The notes under the pieces: model-generated
Told to the model about the DNA's origin: nothing
Database searches by the model: none
What the model saw: the letters and a program-made list of their open reading frames with translations, nothing else
Made by a program: the position numbers and the translations under genes
Shown here: piece after piece, positions 55,970 through 64,000 of the stretch
Layout of the letters: each line of letters opens with the position of its first letter
Position numbering within the stretch: the stretch's first letter is position 1
Assembly (NCBI GenBank): GCA_029245675.1
Contig: JAQWOV010000002.1
Span: 33,872 to 97,871 of the forward strand
From: Acidimicrobiales bacterium
Lineage (GTDB): Bacteria > Actinomycetota > Acidimicrobiia > Acidimicrobiales > MedAcidi-G1
Reading direction: 5' to 3'
Length of the DNA: 64,000 bases

Positions 55970-56686
55970 TCAATGGTTTTGGGCTGCGGAGAGCATGCGG
56001 TCGGTGTAGTCACTATAAATTCCATCAACTCCAAGAGATAAAGCGCGGTCTATTTGTCTAGGGAGGTGCGCATCCCAAGCGAAGCATTTCAATCCGTATT
56101 TGTGAAACAATTCAACGTAGCCGGCAGTCCAATCAGACTCTCTGAGATTTATGGCGTCGAATCCATTTTGTGAAAGAGAGAAAGCTCGCCTTTCTCCACC
56201 TTCTGGAAACCCCTTTTCCCCGGGTGAATCAACGAGCTTAAAGTCCGGATTAATCTTTCGCCACTGTTTAGAAATTTTCCAATCTGGATAGCAAATCCAT
56301 AGTTTACTGATTGCTTCGTATTTAATAGCTACAGAAATTGTTGCATCGATAGCCTCCGGATCTTTTATGTCTAGAGATACTTCAAGGTCAGATCCGAAAT
56401 TTTCATAAAAGTTTTCGAAGGATGGTACTCCTTCAGGAAGTTGAGAAACGAGGGTCTTTGATATTTTTTTTCTTCGGCCAAAAATCCCGACTGCATTATT
56501 ATGGCTCAAAATAGGGGCACCATCGGAACTCAACCAGACATCACTCTCTATTCCACCTATTCCTTTGGAAATCGCAAGAGAAAAGGCATCGAGGGTGTTC
56601 TCAGGGGCTTCACCTCGCCCACCTCTATGAGCAAAAAGAATTGGCTTGGATTGATCAAACTTTTTTTCTTCGTTGAGATCAGTCAT
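55970..56686 (-). CDS. Glycerophosphodiester phosphodiesterase
   Basis: A 238-residue GDPD enzyme. AHRGGRGEAPENTLDAF, GGIESDVWLSSDG and LSHNN carry the catalytic and metal residues; the C-terminal FAWDAHLPRQ and GVDGIYSDY complete the barrel. I chose ATG 56686 over GTG 56731, which would begin almost in the tatA start region. Second GDPD in the window (see 22711). Transcribed against lepB and tatA. Confidence 0.88.
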   Translation of the reverse strand: MTDLNEEKKFDQSKPILFAHRGGRGEAPENTLDAFSLAISKGIGGIESDVWLSSDGAPILSHNNAVGIFGRRKKISKTLVSQLPEGVPSFENFYENFGSDLEVSLDIKDPEAIDATISVAIKYEAISKLWICYPDWKISKQWRKINPDFKLVDSPGEKGFPEGGERRAFSLSQNGFDAINLRESDWTAGYVELFHKYGLKCFAWDAHLPRQIDRALSLGVDGIYSDYTDRMLSAAQNH

Positions 56687-56745
56687 TTCACCATCATTAC
56701 GTAAATACCTCCGAAGAGCAGCATTTACCACTGTAGAATTTCAAT

Positions 56746-57063
56746 ATGGGTAACCTAGGCGGAGGAGAAATCCTCGTAATACTTCTTATTGGGCTAATAA
56801 TCTTGGGTCCCAAAAGGCTTCCAGAAGCAAGTAAACAAGTAGGAAAAACAATAAGGCAAGTACGACAAACTTCACGTAATTTCCAAGCTGAACTTGAAGC
56901 AGCTATAGAAGACCCTTCCATTGAAGAGGCTGCAAGACAAAAAGGGAGGGAAATGCTTGAAAACGAAAAGAAGAAAAATTCCTATAGTGATGACGCAAAT
57001 TCATCGGAGGATTTGCACATTGAGTCAGAGGTAGTAAAAGACGAAGACATTGGCCATGAGTAA
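56746..57063 (+). CDS. tatA: Twin-arginine translocase TatA/TatB
   Basis: A 105-residue protein with a single N-terminal transmembrane helix (about residues 8-22, LVILLIGLIILGPKRLPEA), the FGP/LGPKRLPE turn and an amphipathic helix, then an acidic tail. It forms the export pore for folded proteins with TatC. The sequence could equally be called TatB; no second TatA-like gene is nearby. Overlaps tatC by 14 bp. Confidence 0.88.
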   Translation: MGNLGGGEILVILLIGLIILGPKRLPEASKQVGKTIRQVRQTSRNFQAELEAAIEDPSIEEAARQKGREMLENEKKKNSYSDDANSSEDLHIESEVVKDEDIGHE

Positions 57064-57829
57064 AGATCGGATGCCGTTACTCTCTCACCTTGAAGAACTT
57101 CGTAAGCGGCTACTAATTTCTGTCATAGCGGTATTGATAGGGGCGATAGTTTGTTGGATCTTGTATCCGCAAATCCTCGAAGAACTTCTACGTCCTTACT
57201 GTGAGATCCGTAAGGGGGCATCTTCCGAAGGTGCTCTTTTTGGGCAAAATTGTGATCTACTTGTCACAGATCCGCTTGAACCTTTCAGTGTTCGAATGAT
57301 GGTGGCTGGATATGGAGGACTCGTTCTTGCGATTCCAGTGATTTTATGGCAGGTCTGGAGATTTATAGCTCCAGGTCTCTATCCAAAAGAACGTCGCTGG
57401 GCGGTGCCGCTTGTTTTACTCGGAGTATTCCTATTTCTGGCAGGTGCAGGATTAGCCTATTGGAGCATCCCGCGAGCTCTTGATTTTCTAGTATCAATTG
57501 GTGGTCCGGATTTAGTTAGCGTCTTTTCTCCAACCAAATACCTAGGTTTTATTGTCAAAATGACCGTAGCTTTTGGGATTGGATTTGAATTTCCGCTAAT
57601 CCTAGTAATGCTTCAACTTGCCGGAATGGTATCCCATAACACCCTGCGGCGTGGGAGAAGATATGCGATTGTAGGCATAGTTGCTCTAGTGGCAATACTC
57701 ACTCCAAGTGGAGACCCATTGACACTAATGATTCTTTCTGTTCCAATGATTCTGTTCTATGAATTGTCTATTCTTTTCGGACGACTAATAGAGCGAAGAC
57801 GTAACCGAGTTAGTCCTGACAGTGACTGA
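57050..57829 (+). CDS. tatC: Twin-arginine translocase TatC
   Basis: A 259-residue six-helix membrane protein, the signal-peptide receptor of the Tat pathway. The N-terminal MPLLSHLEELRKRLL and the central VWRFIAPGLYPKERR are diagnostic, as is the FGIGFEFPLIL helix containing the conserved Glu. Follows tatA, and the helicase gene overlaps its end by 8 bp; tatA-tatC-helY is also the mycobacterial order. Confidence 0.95.
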   Translation: MAMSKDRMPLLSHLEELRKRLLISVIAVLIGAIVCWILYPQILEELLRPYCEIRKGASSEGALFGQNCDLLVTDPLEPFSVRMMVAGYGGLVLAIPVILWQVWRFIAPGLYPKERRWAVPLVLLGVFLFLAGAGLAYWSIPRALDFLVSIGGPDLVSVFSPTKYLGFIVKMTVAFGIGFEFPLILVMLQLAGMVSHNTLRRGRRYAIVGIVALVAILTPSGDPLTLMILSVPMILFYELSILFGRLIERRRNRVSPDSD

Positions 57830-60281
57830 AAGTAGTTGGGGATTCCAGTTAGACCGGTTTCAGGCTGAGGCTATCTCCGCGGTAAACGCTGGGCATTCCG
57901 TACTTGTGGCTGCTCCTACCTCCAGTGGAAAAACGGTCGTAGCAGAACATGCCATTGATGTGGCTCTGGAAGGTGGGTTTCGAGTCTTTTACACAACGCC
58001 AATAAAAGCTCTTTCGAATCAAAAATTTTCAGAACTCAAGAAGAGAGTTGGAGCGGAACGAGTAGGGCTCCTGACCGGGGACCTAACGATAAACCCGACG
58101 GCGCCAGTGCTTGTCATGACAACAGAAGTTCTGAGAAACATGCTTTATACGAATTCTGAGACATTAGATGGACTGGCGTGGGTGGTATTAGACGAAGTCC
58201 ACTATTTAGAGGACCCATATAGAGGCCCGGTGTGGGAAGAAGTAATTCTTGGACTACCGGAAACAACTCAAGTTATAGCCCTTTCCGCAACGGTTTCTAA
58301 CGTAAAAGAGCTAGGAGAGTGGTTATCAAGGATCAAAGAGAAAACGGAAATTGTCGTCCATGAAAAACGGCCAGTTCCTTTGAAACTTCATTATTGCGCA
58401 GCAAGTAGATCAAATCACAAGAGACGATTAGAGCAGATTCCACTTCTAATAGAGGGAAAGAGTAATCCGGCTGGAAAAAAATTCTCATATGGCGGGCGGA
58501 AGCGGAGAGATGCACATTATCAGAAGAGATTTAGCTCTCCACATTACATTGAGGTGGTTGAATCCCTTAAAAGGCAAGAACTTTTGCCAACGATTCATTT
58601 CATATTTAGCAGAGCAGGATGCGATGCTGCTCGGGATCGTGTACTTAAAACCGGAATTTCTCTTAATAATTCCAACGAACAGAAGGCAGTCGATCAGATC
58701 GTTTTAGAGCGCTTGAAATTCAAAGATCCAGAAGACATGAAAGTCCTTAAAGTGGATGAGTGGGCCACTGGTTTACGCAGAGGGATAGCTTCACATCACG
58801 CAGGACTTATACCTATTTTTAAAGAAATCACCGAAGAACTTTTCGTTAAAGGTCTACTAAAGGTTGTGTATGCAACCGAGACTCTTGCTCTTGGAGTGAA
58901 TTTGCCTGCGAGATCAGTGGTTCTAGACAAGATGACCAAGTTCACTGGAGAGAACCATGAGTTTTTGACCTCTAGTCAGTTCACTCAGATAACTGGAAGG
59001 GCTGGACGCCGTGGATTAGACAAGGAAGGTCACGGAATCATTCTGTGGTCACCATTCGTCGAATTTAGAGAAGTAGCTGAACTGGCTCTAAATAAAAGTT
59101 TCTATTTGAAATCTGCATTTCATCCGACCTACAACATGGTGGCAAACCTCATGAATACTAGGTCACAACTAGAAGCTGAAGAATTATTGAAACGATCTTT
59201 TGGCCAGTTTCAACTTGACAATAAAAGAAATAGTCATGAAAAAAAATTCCAAGACACCATGGTTCAAGTCACCCTTTTAGAGGACGATTTAGCAGATCTC
59301 ACAAGGGAAAATTTTGAAAGGTCCAAAGTCTCTGCTCTTCAACCTGGAGACATTGTCTTACTCGAAGACGGGCAAATTCATGCAATCCTTACCATTGCCG
59401 ATCGAAGTGGGAACCGGAGAAGAATAAAGACAATAAATCAAGTGGGTAAATTCTCTCGTTTCGCAAGCGAAGGAATATTGAATGCCCCTTTGCGTTTATC
59501 GAAAGTAGAAACTCTGGATCATGCGCATCTAAGGGACTCTGAAACGCATCGTGAGATGGTTGCCTTCTTAAGGGAACTATTTACTTTGGAAATCAAAAAA
59601 ATTGGTCAAATTCGGAGGAAGATATTCAAACTTAAAAAACAAATTCATGATTCAGAACTTGATATCCCAAAAATTAATCTTGTTGATCAACTAGCAGTTA
59701 CAGGAAGAATTCTTGAGTTGAGAGGTTTATCAGAGGGGTGGAGGCTCACAGAGGCAGGCCAATTACTAACACGCATCTACAGTGAGTGTGATTTAGTCAT
59801 CGTTGAAGCTTTAAAAGATGAGATATTTGAAGGCCTGAATGCGGCAGAACTGGCTGCAGTTGTCTCAGTATTTGTTTATAGCCACCGAGGTCGACCAGAC
59901 GATTTCACGCCACTTAAAAACAAGAGAGTTGGAGAAAGGATCCTAGCAATTGAGAAAATTGCTAAAACAATAACTGATCTTGAGTGGGAACTCGGAATGG
60001 ATTCAAAAGCTGTTCTTGACTCAAGGTATGCCGAGAAAATTTATTCATGGGCATCTGGACAAGATCTAGGCGCAGTATTAGATTCGGCAACTAATGGTGG
60101 TGAATTTGTAAGAAACGTTCGCTTAGTAAGTGACCTATTACGGCAGATAAGAACCATAGGCAATGTTGAGTTGCAGAAAGTCGCGGCAGAATCTATTAAG
60201 GCCCTTGAAAGGGGAGTGGTGGTGGTGACTGCAGCTTTCGAAGACGTCGAAGAGGACTTAGAGGCGGCGAAATGGGTATAA
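57822..60281 (+). CDS. helY: Ski2/Mtr4-type RNA helicase HelY
   Basis: An 819-residue superfamily 2 helicase. Motif I APTSSGKTVVAE, motif II LDEVHYLEDPYRGPVWEE, motif III LSATV and motif VI QITGRAGRRG are all present; the remaining C-terminal half resembles the helical region of Ski2-like helicases (DSHCT-like end). It probably unwinds structured RNA for decay. Mycobacterial HelY is about 906 residues. GTG start inside tatC; the next gene overlaps by 10 bp. Confidence 0.93.
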   Translation: MTESSWGFQLDRFQAEAISAVNAGHSVLVAAPTSSGKTVVAEHAIDVALEGGFRVFYTTPIKALSNQKFSELKKRVGAERVGLLTGDLTINPTAPVLVMTTEVLRNMLYTNSETLDGLAWVVLDEVHYLEDPYRGPVWEEVILGLPETTQVIALSATVSNVKELGEWLSRIKEKTEIVVHEKRPVPLKLHYCAASRSNHKRRLEQIPLLIEGKSNPAGKKFSYGGRKRRDAHYQKRFSSPHYIEVVESLKRQELLPTIHFIFSRAGCDAARDRVLKTGISLNNSNEQKAVDQIVLERLKFKDPEDMKVLKVDEWATGLRRGIASHHAGLIPIFKEITEELFVKGLLKVVYATETLALGVNLPARSVVLDKMTKFTGENHEFLTSSQFTQITGRAGRRGLDKEGHGIILWSPFVEFREVAELALNKSFYLKSAFHPTYNMVANLMNTRSQLEAEELLKRSFGQFQLDNKRNSHEKKFQDTMVQVTLLEDDLADLTRENFERSKVSALQPGDIVLLEDGQIHAILTIADRSGNRRRIKTINQVGKFSRFASEGILNAPLRLSKVETLDHAHLRDSETHREMVAFLRELFTLEIKKIGQIRRKIFKLKKQIHDSELDIPKINLVDQLAVTGRILELRGLSEGWRLTEAGQLLTRIYSECDLVIVEALKDEIFEGLNAAELAAVVSVFVYSHRGRPDDFTPLKNKRVGERILAIEKIAKTITDLEWELGMDSKAVLDSRYAEKIYSWASGQDLGAVLDSATNGGEFVRNVRLVSDLLRQIRTIGNVELQKVAAESIKALERGVVVVTAAFEDVEEDLEAAKWV

Positions 60282-60883
60282 CTCCAAGAGAGGAATGGGG
60301 AGAACCTGGAGTCATGCCTCCAGGTGGGCTAATAGTAAATGGAAATGAAGAACTCCAAGAAATAATAGAGAGTTGTCGTAGGTCTAATAACGAAATACCG
60401 ACCATAGGTTTAACGGGAGGTGACCTTTGGAGAACATTGGGGGGCAAAAGTCATCACGAACGATTAATGAAGGGGGATGCCCAACTCTTTTCAGTGGACC
60501 TTGGGTCTGCCCTTGTTGATGGGCATATTTATTGGTTCGCTTCCCATTTGATTGCTCGCACAAGAATCTGGATGGGACGCACTTGGATAGTCGCTAATGC
60601 TTCTCATTACGGAAATTGGAACATAGCGCCACGTGCTCATCCGGGTGATGGTCTTCTAGACATCCTCGATTCAAATCTTGGGTTTTCTGATCGTTTAAAA
60701 GCCAGATCTCGCGTGCAGGCCGGAAGTCATGTTCCTCACCCTGATATTCATTATCAGAGGCGTTCCACTGCACAAATTGAACTAAAAAAGGAAACAGATG
60801 TTTGGATTGACGGAAAGAGAATAATGAAGGCAAGTCAAATTTCTGTCCGAATAGAGCCCGACGCTCTCCGAGTGATGCTGTAG
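60272..60883 (+). CDS. DAGK C-terminal-domain-like protein, catalytic half missing
   Basis: A 203-residue protein. The second half, ASHYGNWNIAPRAHPGDGLL and the closing VWIDGKRIM and RIEPDALRVML, closely follows the C-terminal beta-sandwich of diacylglycerol/sphingosine kinase-like (YegS/DgkB) enzymes. The N-terminal NAD kinase-like half with GGDGT is absent; only TGGDLWRTLGG near residue 50 is reminiscent. No frameshift is apparent, so it is an intact shortened family member. Overlaps helY by 10 bp. Function unknown, perhaps lipid or nucleotide binding. Confidence 0.65.
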   Translation: MGITPREEWGEPGVMPPGGLIVNGNEELQEIIESCRRSNNEIPTIGLTGGDLWRTLGGKSHHERLMKGDAQLFSVDLGSALVDGHIYWFASHLIARTRIWMGRTWIVANASHYGNWNIAPRAHPGDGLLDILDSNLGFSDRLKARSRVQAGSHVPHPDIHYQRRSTAQIELKKETDVWIDGKRIMKASQISVRIEPDALRVML

Positions 60884-60900
60884 AAGGTACAGTCTGAAAT

Positions 60901-62088
60901 ATGGATTCTAATTTTGAAAATTATGAGGGTGCAAAAACTAGAGTTTGCGAGATCATAGATAGTTTAGAGAGCAAACTGCTAGAAATATCCCACGCAATAC
61001 ATGATGAGCCTGAATTAGGTTACGAAGAACATCGGGCTCATGAAATACTTACCACTGCTTTAATAAATCATGGATTAAAAACAGAACAGGCGGCTTACGG
61101 AATAGACACAGCGTTCGAAGCCAAAGTTGGTACCACTGGGCCAACCATTGCTGTTCTCTGCGAATATGATGCCCTGCCAGAAATAGGACATGCTTGCGGA
61201 CATAACGTTATAGCGGCTGCTGGTATCGGAGCTGGCTTAGCCTTAAGCGAATTAGCGGAACCTTTAAAAGGTCAATTACGTGTTCTCGGCACCCCAGCAG
61301 AAGAGGGAGGGGGTGGAAAAGTTCAAATGCTAAGAAAGGGGGCATTTGAAGGAGTAGACGCAGCGCTAATGATCCATCCTGCCGGATCGGAAGTAGAACG
61401 GATTACAAGCTTAGCTATACAGCAAGTAAAGGTTTTTTACAAAGGAAAACCAGCACATGCAGCCGCCGCGCCAGAGAAAGGACTAAACGCGCTAGACGCT
61501 GCAGTACTTGGCTACATGAATATCGCATCCCTGCGTCAACACATTGCCCCAAACGAACGAATACATGGAATATTTACTGAAGGCCCCCCCAAAGCAAACA
61601 TAGTCCCGCAGCACGCTGCGGCAGAATGGTATGTGAGATCTCCAACCCGAGCAGGACTTGCTGATCTGAAGTTACGGGTAATGGATTGTCTAGAAGCGGG
61701 AGCAAAAGCCGCGGGGTGCGAGATGACTGTAAGTTGGTCAGATCTGCCCTATGACGACGTCGTAGACAGTCGCACACTTTTGAATGCATATATAGAAAAT
61801 GCTAAAAAATTGGGACGTGATCCTCGCCCAGAAACAGAAACTGCAATAGTTGGAAGCACGGATATGGGAAATGTCAGCTATGAGGTTCCCGCAATACACC
61901 CCATGATAAAAATTGCACCTGAAGAGGTTGCAATTCACACACCGGATTTTGCTGATTATGCCAGAGGCTCCATGGGAGACAAAGGCGTGCTTGATGGAGC
62001 AAAAGCACTGGCAATGACCGTTATAGATTGCTGGACCTCTGCAACATTATTACCTGAAGCTATTGCAGAATTTGAAGAAATTGATTGA
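60901..62088 (+). CDS. M20 family amidohydrolase
   Basis: A 395-residue metallohydrolase. IHDEPELGYEEH near the N-terminus, CEYDALPEIGHACGHN and GTPAEEGGGGK supply metal ligands and the catalytic Glu of the M20D/AbgB-like group, which cleaves N-acyl or aminobenzoyl-glutamate-type amides. A lid domain is inserted in the second half. Same strand as the upstream helicase group, after 17 bp. Substrate unknown. Confidence 0.88.
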   Translation: MDSNFENYEGAKTRVCEIIDSLESKLLEISHAIHDEPELGYEEHRAHEILTTALINHGLKTEQAAYGIDTAFEAKVGTTGPTIAVLCEYDALPEIGHACGHNVIAAAGIGAGLALSELAEPLKGQLRVLGTPAEEGGGGKVQMLRKGAFEGVDAALMIHPAGSEVERITSLAIQQVKVFYKGKPAHAAAAPEKGLNALDAAVLGYMNIASLRQHIAPNERIHGIFTEGPPKANIVPQHAAAEWYVRSPTRAGLADLKLRVMDCLEAGAKAAGCEMTVSWSDLPYDDVVDSRTLLNAYIENAKKLGRDPRPETETAIVGSTDMGNVSYEVPAIHPMIKIAPEEVAIHTPDFADYARGSMGDKGVLDGAKALAMTVIDCWTSATLLPEAIAEFEEID

Positions 62089-62129
62089 GTCCGCGCGAGG
62101 CGCCTAAATAGCACCTAGTCTCAGCGTTT

Positions 62130-63746
62130 GTGAGCACTTATATTGCTGAAGAATTTACCCCGTTCGAAGAAGAGATTCTTCGGCGGTATTTTACAAATTT
62201 AGATCAGCCCGTCTTTGCGTTAGTGAATCTGCCGGAGGTTGTAAAAGGTGCTCTTTTTGCCCGTTACTCAAGGTCTCCACTAAGTCTTCGGAGATTGTTT
62301 TTAGATGAGTTTGTTGGAGAGCTTGACATTTCTGGCGATGAGACTATTGATGCAACGGTTGGTTTACGCCGGGCAGAAGAATTGTATGACCGCATCTTCT
62401 TCGAGTATGGAGATGACAGTGTGGCTCAATTAGGTGGAGTGCATTTAGCTTGTGAGCAGTCGTCAAACGTGCTGACCAAAATTCTTGAGTGGGGGCGGTT
62501 AATGGCTTATTTGGAACAGTCAACTCGCTATATCGCTTACGACGACCGCCCGGGAGGTCGCTTCAGGTATTACCGAGATCCCGAAGTTCTATCTTCAGCA
62601 CTTGGCGCACGCTACATATCTGACCTTGACCGCCAATTTGAAGTTTATTCAGACTTGGTTGTCAAGATGAAAGACTTTTATCGAGAAGCGATCCCTCAAG
62701 GATCTGGCGACTCTGATTTCATATATCGCCAAGCTATCTCAGCGAAAGCGTATGACTCAGTTCGCGGAGTTCTTCCTTCTGCGTCATTGTCAAATGTAGG
62801 AATATATGGGACCGGACAAGCCTACGAAGCAATGCTGATTCGTATGAGAGCGCATCCACTACCAGAAGCCAGAGACTATGCAGACTTAATACTTAGAGAG
62901 TTGCGTAAAGTCATCCCGTCTTTCTTGACTCGAGTAGATCTTCCGGATCGTGGAGAAGAAATAGGGGCGTATCAATCGGATAGCAGAGAACGTCTTGAGG
63001 AATTAGGAGAACATTTCTTTCCCGACAATCTTCCCATTGAGAATGCTCCATTAGTTGATTTGACAGATTTTGATCCAGATGCCGAAGTGAAGCTAGTTGC
63101 GTCTGCTCTTTATCCGCATACCCATCATTCCGACAGAGCTATCGAAGACCGTGTTCGTCAAATGACTGTTGAAGAGCGCATCCGAGTACTTCAAGCCATG
63201 ACAGGAGAGAGAGGTAATCGCCGGCAAAGACCTGGCAGAGCCTTAGAGCGGCCTGCTTACCGGTTTGATGTGCTTTCTGATTATGGGGCTTTTAGGGACT
63301 TGCAACGTCATCGAATGCTGACTATAGATTGGCAAAAATTGAGTACAACCCATGGATATGTTCGTCCTCCAGATGTGGATACAGCAGGCTATTCAAGCGA
63401 ATTCGATTCAGTTATGGAACGTTCAGACGGTCTATATCGAGTGATGAATGCGGTATTCCCCGAACAGTCCTCTTATGCAGTTTCGCTAGCGTACCGAGTG
63501 CGATACATGATGCATATGAATGCTCGTGAAGCAATGCATCTTTTGGAACTACGTACCACTCCGCAAGGGCACCCCGCATATCGAGAAGTAGGACAGCAAA
63601 TGCATCATCTCATTTCTGATGTGGCGGGACATCGAGCTATAGCTGAAATGATGAAGTTTGTTGACCATTCGTCTGAACATGATTTAGAGCGTCTAGAGTC
63701 TGAGCGACGTGCAGAGCAACGACGGAATAAACGTTCAAGTGATTGA
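62130..63746 (+). CDS. Tandem ThyX-like protein
   Basis: A 538-residue protein made of two ThyX-type halves. The first has ARYSRSPLSLRRLF and YLEQSTRYIAYDD; the second has QRHRMLTIDWQKLSTTHGY, a degenerate version of the ThyX signature RHR...S...S-R, and LELRTTPQGHPAYREVGQQM. True flavin-dependent thymidylate synthases are single-domain and about 220-250 residues, and the dUMP/FAD motif here is altered, so thymidylate synthase activity is doubtful. GTG start. Known in several bacterial phyla as a duplicated ThyX relative of unclear role. Confidence 0.75.
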   Translation: MSTYIAEEFTPFEEEILRRYFTNLDQPVFALVNLPEVVKGALFARYSRSPLSLRRLFLDEFVGELDISGDETIDATVGLRRAEELYDRIFFEYGDDSVAQLGGVHLACEQSSNVLTKILEWGRLMAYLEQSTRYIAYDDRPGGRFRYYRDPEVLSSALGARYISDLDRQFEVYSDLVVKMKDFYREAIPQGSGDSDFIYRQAISAKAYDSVRGVLPSASLSNVGIYGTGQAYEAMLIRMRAHPLPEARDYADLILRELRKVIPSFLTRVDLPDRGEEIGAYQSDSRERLEELGEHFFPDNLPIENAPLVDLTDFDPDAEVKLVASALYPHTHHSDRAIEDRVRQMTVEERIRVLQAMTGERGNRRQRPGRALERPAYRFDVLSDYGAFRDLQRHRMLTIDWQKLSTTHGYVRPPDVDTAGYSSEFDSVMERSDGLYRVMNAVFPEQSSYAVSLAYRVRYMMHMNAREAMHLLELRTTPQGHPAYREVGQQMHHLISDVAGHRAIAEMMKFVDHSSEHDLERLESERRAEQRRNKRSSD

Positions 63747-63806
63747 AAATACTTGTTTAATTACTTCTAAATTGGGAAAATTAGTGTAAAAATATGAAAA
63801 ATTGTG

Positions 63807-63834
63807 TTGGCAATACACCTAAATGGCCTATGAT
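63807..63834 (+). promoter_or_regulatory. Promoter of the terminal acidic protein gene
   Basis: TTGGCA (63807-63812), a 16-bp spacer and TATGAT (63829-63834) form a near-consensus promoter, with a start expected near 63841. The downstream ATG at 63865 has a TGAGGA ribosome site. Confidence 0.75.
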
Positions 63835-63864
63835 CCGGCGTCAAGATAGTTATTTGAGGAATCT

Positions 63865-64000
63865 ATGAGTAAAGAAGAAATTGAAGAAGAGGTTGAAATG
63901 GATCTTGAAGAAGGCGATGACGAAGGCTTTGAGGAGTCAGATTCAGAACTAGAAGAAGGATTCGAAGACTCTCTTGAAAACAAAGAAGAAAAAGAAGAAG
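63865..64000 (+). CDS. Highly acidic protein, 3' cut by window edge
   Basis: 45 codons are visible, almost all Glu, Asp and Ser with a few hydrophobic residues. The start is ATG after TGAGGA, behind a good promoter. The visible part is a low-complexity acidic N-terminus, so the family cannot be told; an N-terminal extension of a larger protein (for example a DUF4193-like or RNA polymerase-associated protein) is possible. Confidence 0.6.
   Translation, partial: MSKEEIEEEVEMDLEEGDDEGFEESDSELEEGFEDSLENKEEKEE

Noticed and set aside
1..64000. CRISPR arrays, insertion sequences, prophage, tRNA and rRNA genes
   Set aside because: No regularly spaced repeats, transposase, integrase or phage structural genes, no tRNA-like GGTTCGAATCC arms and no rRNA segments were seen.

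Overview
The window looks like chromosomal DNA of a free-living actinobacterium of fairly low GC, most like the aquatic or marine Acidimicrobiia. The signs are: a complete Pup-proteasome locus (mpa, dop, pup, prcB, prcA, pafA, pafB, pafC); a mycothione reductase; a fused coenzyme F420 precursor synthase (FbiC); and a GarA/FtsR/bifunctional-nuclease/MerR operon in the mycobacterial gene order. Genes are tightly packed, often with ATGA overlaps, and GTG or TTG starts are common. No phage genes, insertion sequences, CRISPR arrays, rRNA or tRNA genes were seen. The taxonomic placement is inferred from gene content, not measured.

Layout. 1-8 kb: a methyltransferase cut by the window edge, two membrane proteins, a HIT hydrolase diverging from a phospholipid synthase, then the GarA operon with a hypoxanthine phosphoribosyltransferase inserted, and a small nuclease-like protein. 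8-16 kb: class II aldolase, chorismate synthase, and an acyl-CoA module (acyl-CoA ligase, SDR, mycothione reductase, acyl-CoA dehydrogenase). 15-21.6 kb: sugar nucleotidyltransferase, 5'-nucleotidase, an isolated small membrane protein with a structured leader and terminator, then a UGM-like flavoprotein and two polyprenyl-type glycosyltransferases. 21.57-22.31 kb: a gene-free stretch that I read as a large structured RNA on the minus strand, the most unusual object in the window. 22.3-27.4 kb: small membrane proteins, GDPD, an atypical pyruvate kinase, MobA and RNase D. 27.4-38 kb: ClC channel, glycolate oxidase glcDEF, a LOG-family protein, FbiC with an HxlR regulator, transaldolase. 38-44 kb: transketolase, a PBP4-type carboxypeptidase, a SAM-riboswitch-like leader on metY, a nitrilase. 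44-64 kb: small membrane proteins, trmI, a secreted protease, the Pup-proteasome cluster, pafBC, lepB, tatAC, the helY helicase, a DAGK-tail protein, an M20 amidohydrolase, a tandem ThyX-like protein, and the start of an acidic protein behind a clear promoter.

How it works together. The 46.8-60.3 kb block joins pupylation (Dop, PafA, Pup), ATP-driven unfolding (Mpa) and degradation (PrcAB) with the PafBC DNA-damage regulators, protein export (TatAC, LepB) and an RNA helicase, as in the mycobacterial Rv2092c-Rv2118c neighbourhood. Pup is encoded already ending in Gly-Gly-Glu, so Dop should be needed only for depupylation. Carbon metabolism is represented by glycolate oxidation, the non-oxidative pentose phosphate enzymes and a pyruvate kinase whose potassium-site residues are replaced.

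Limits. All calls come from reading sequence and translated proteins by eye. No database search, folding program or alignment was run.
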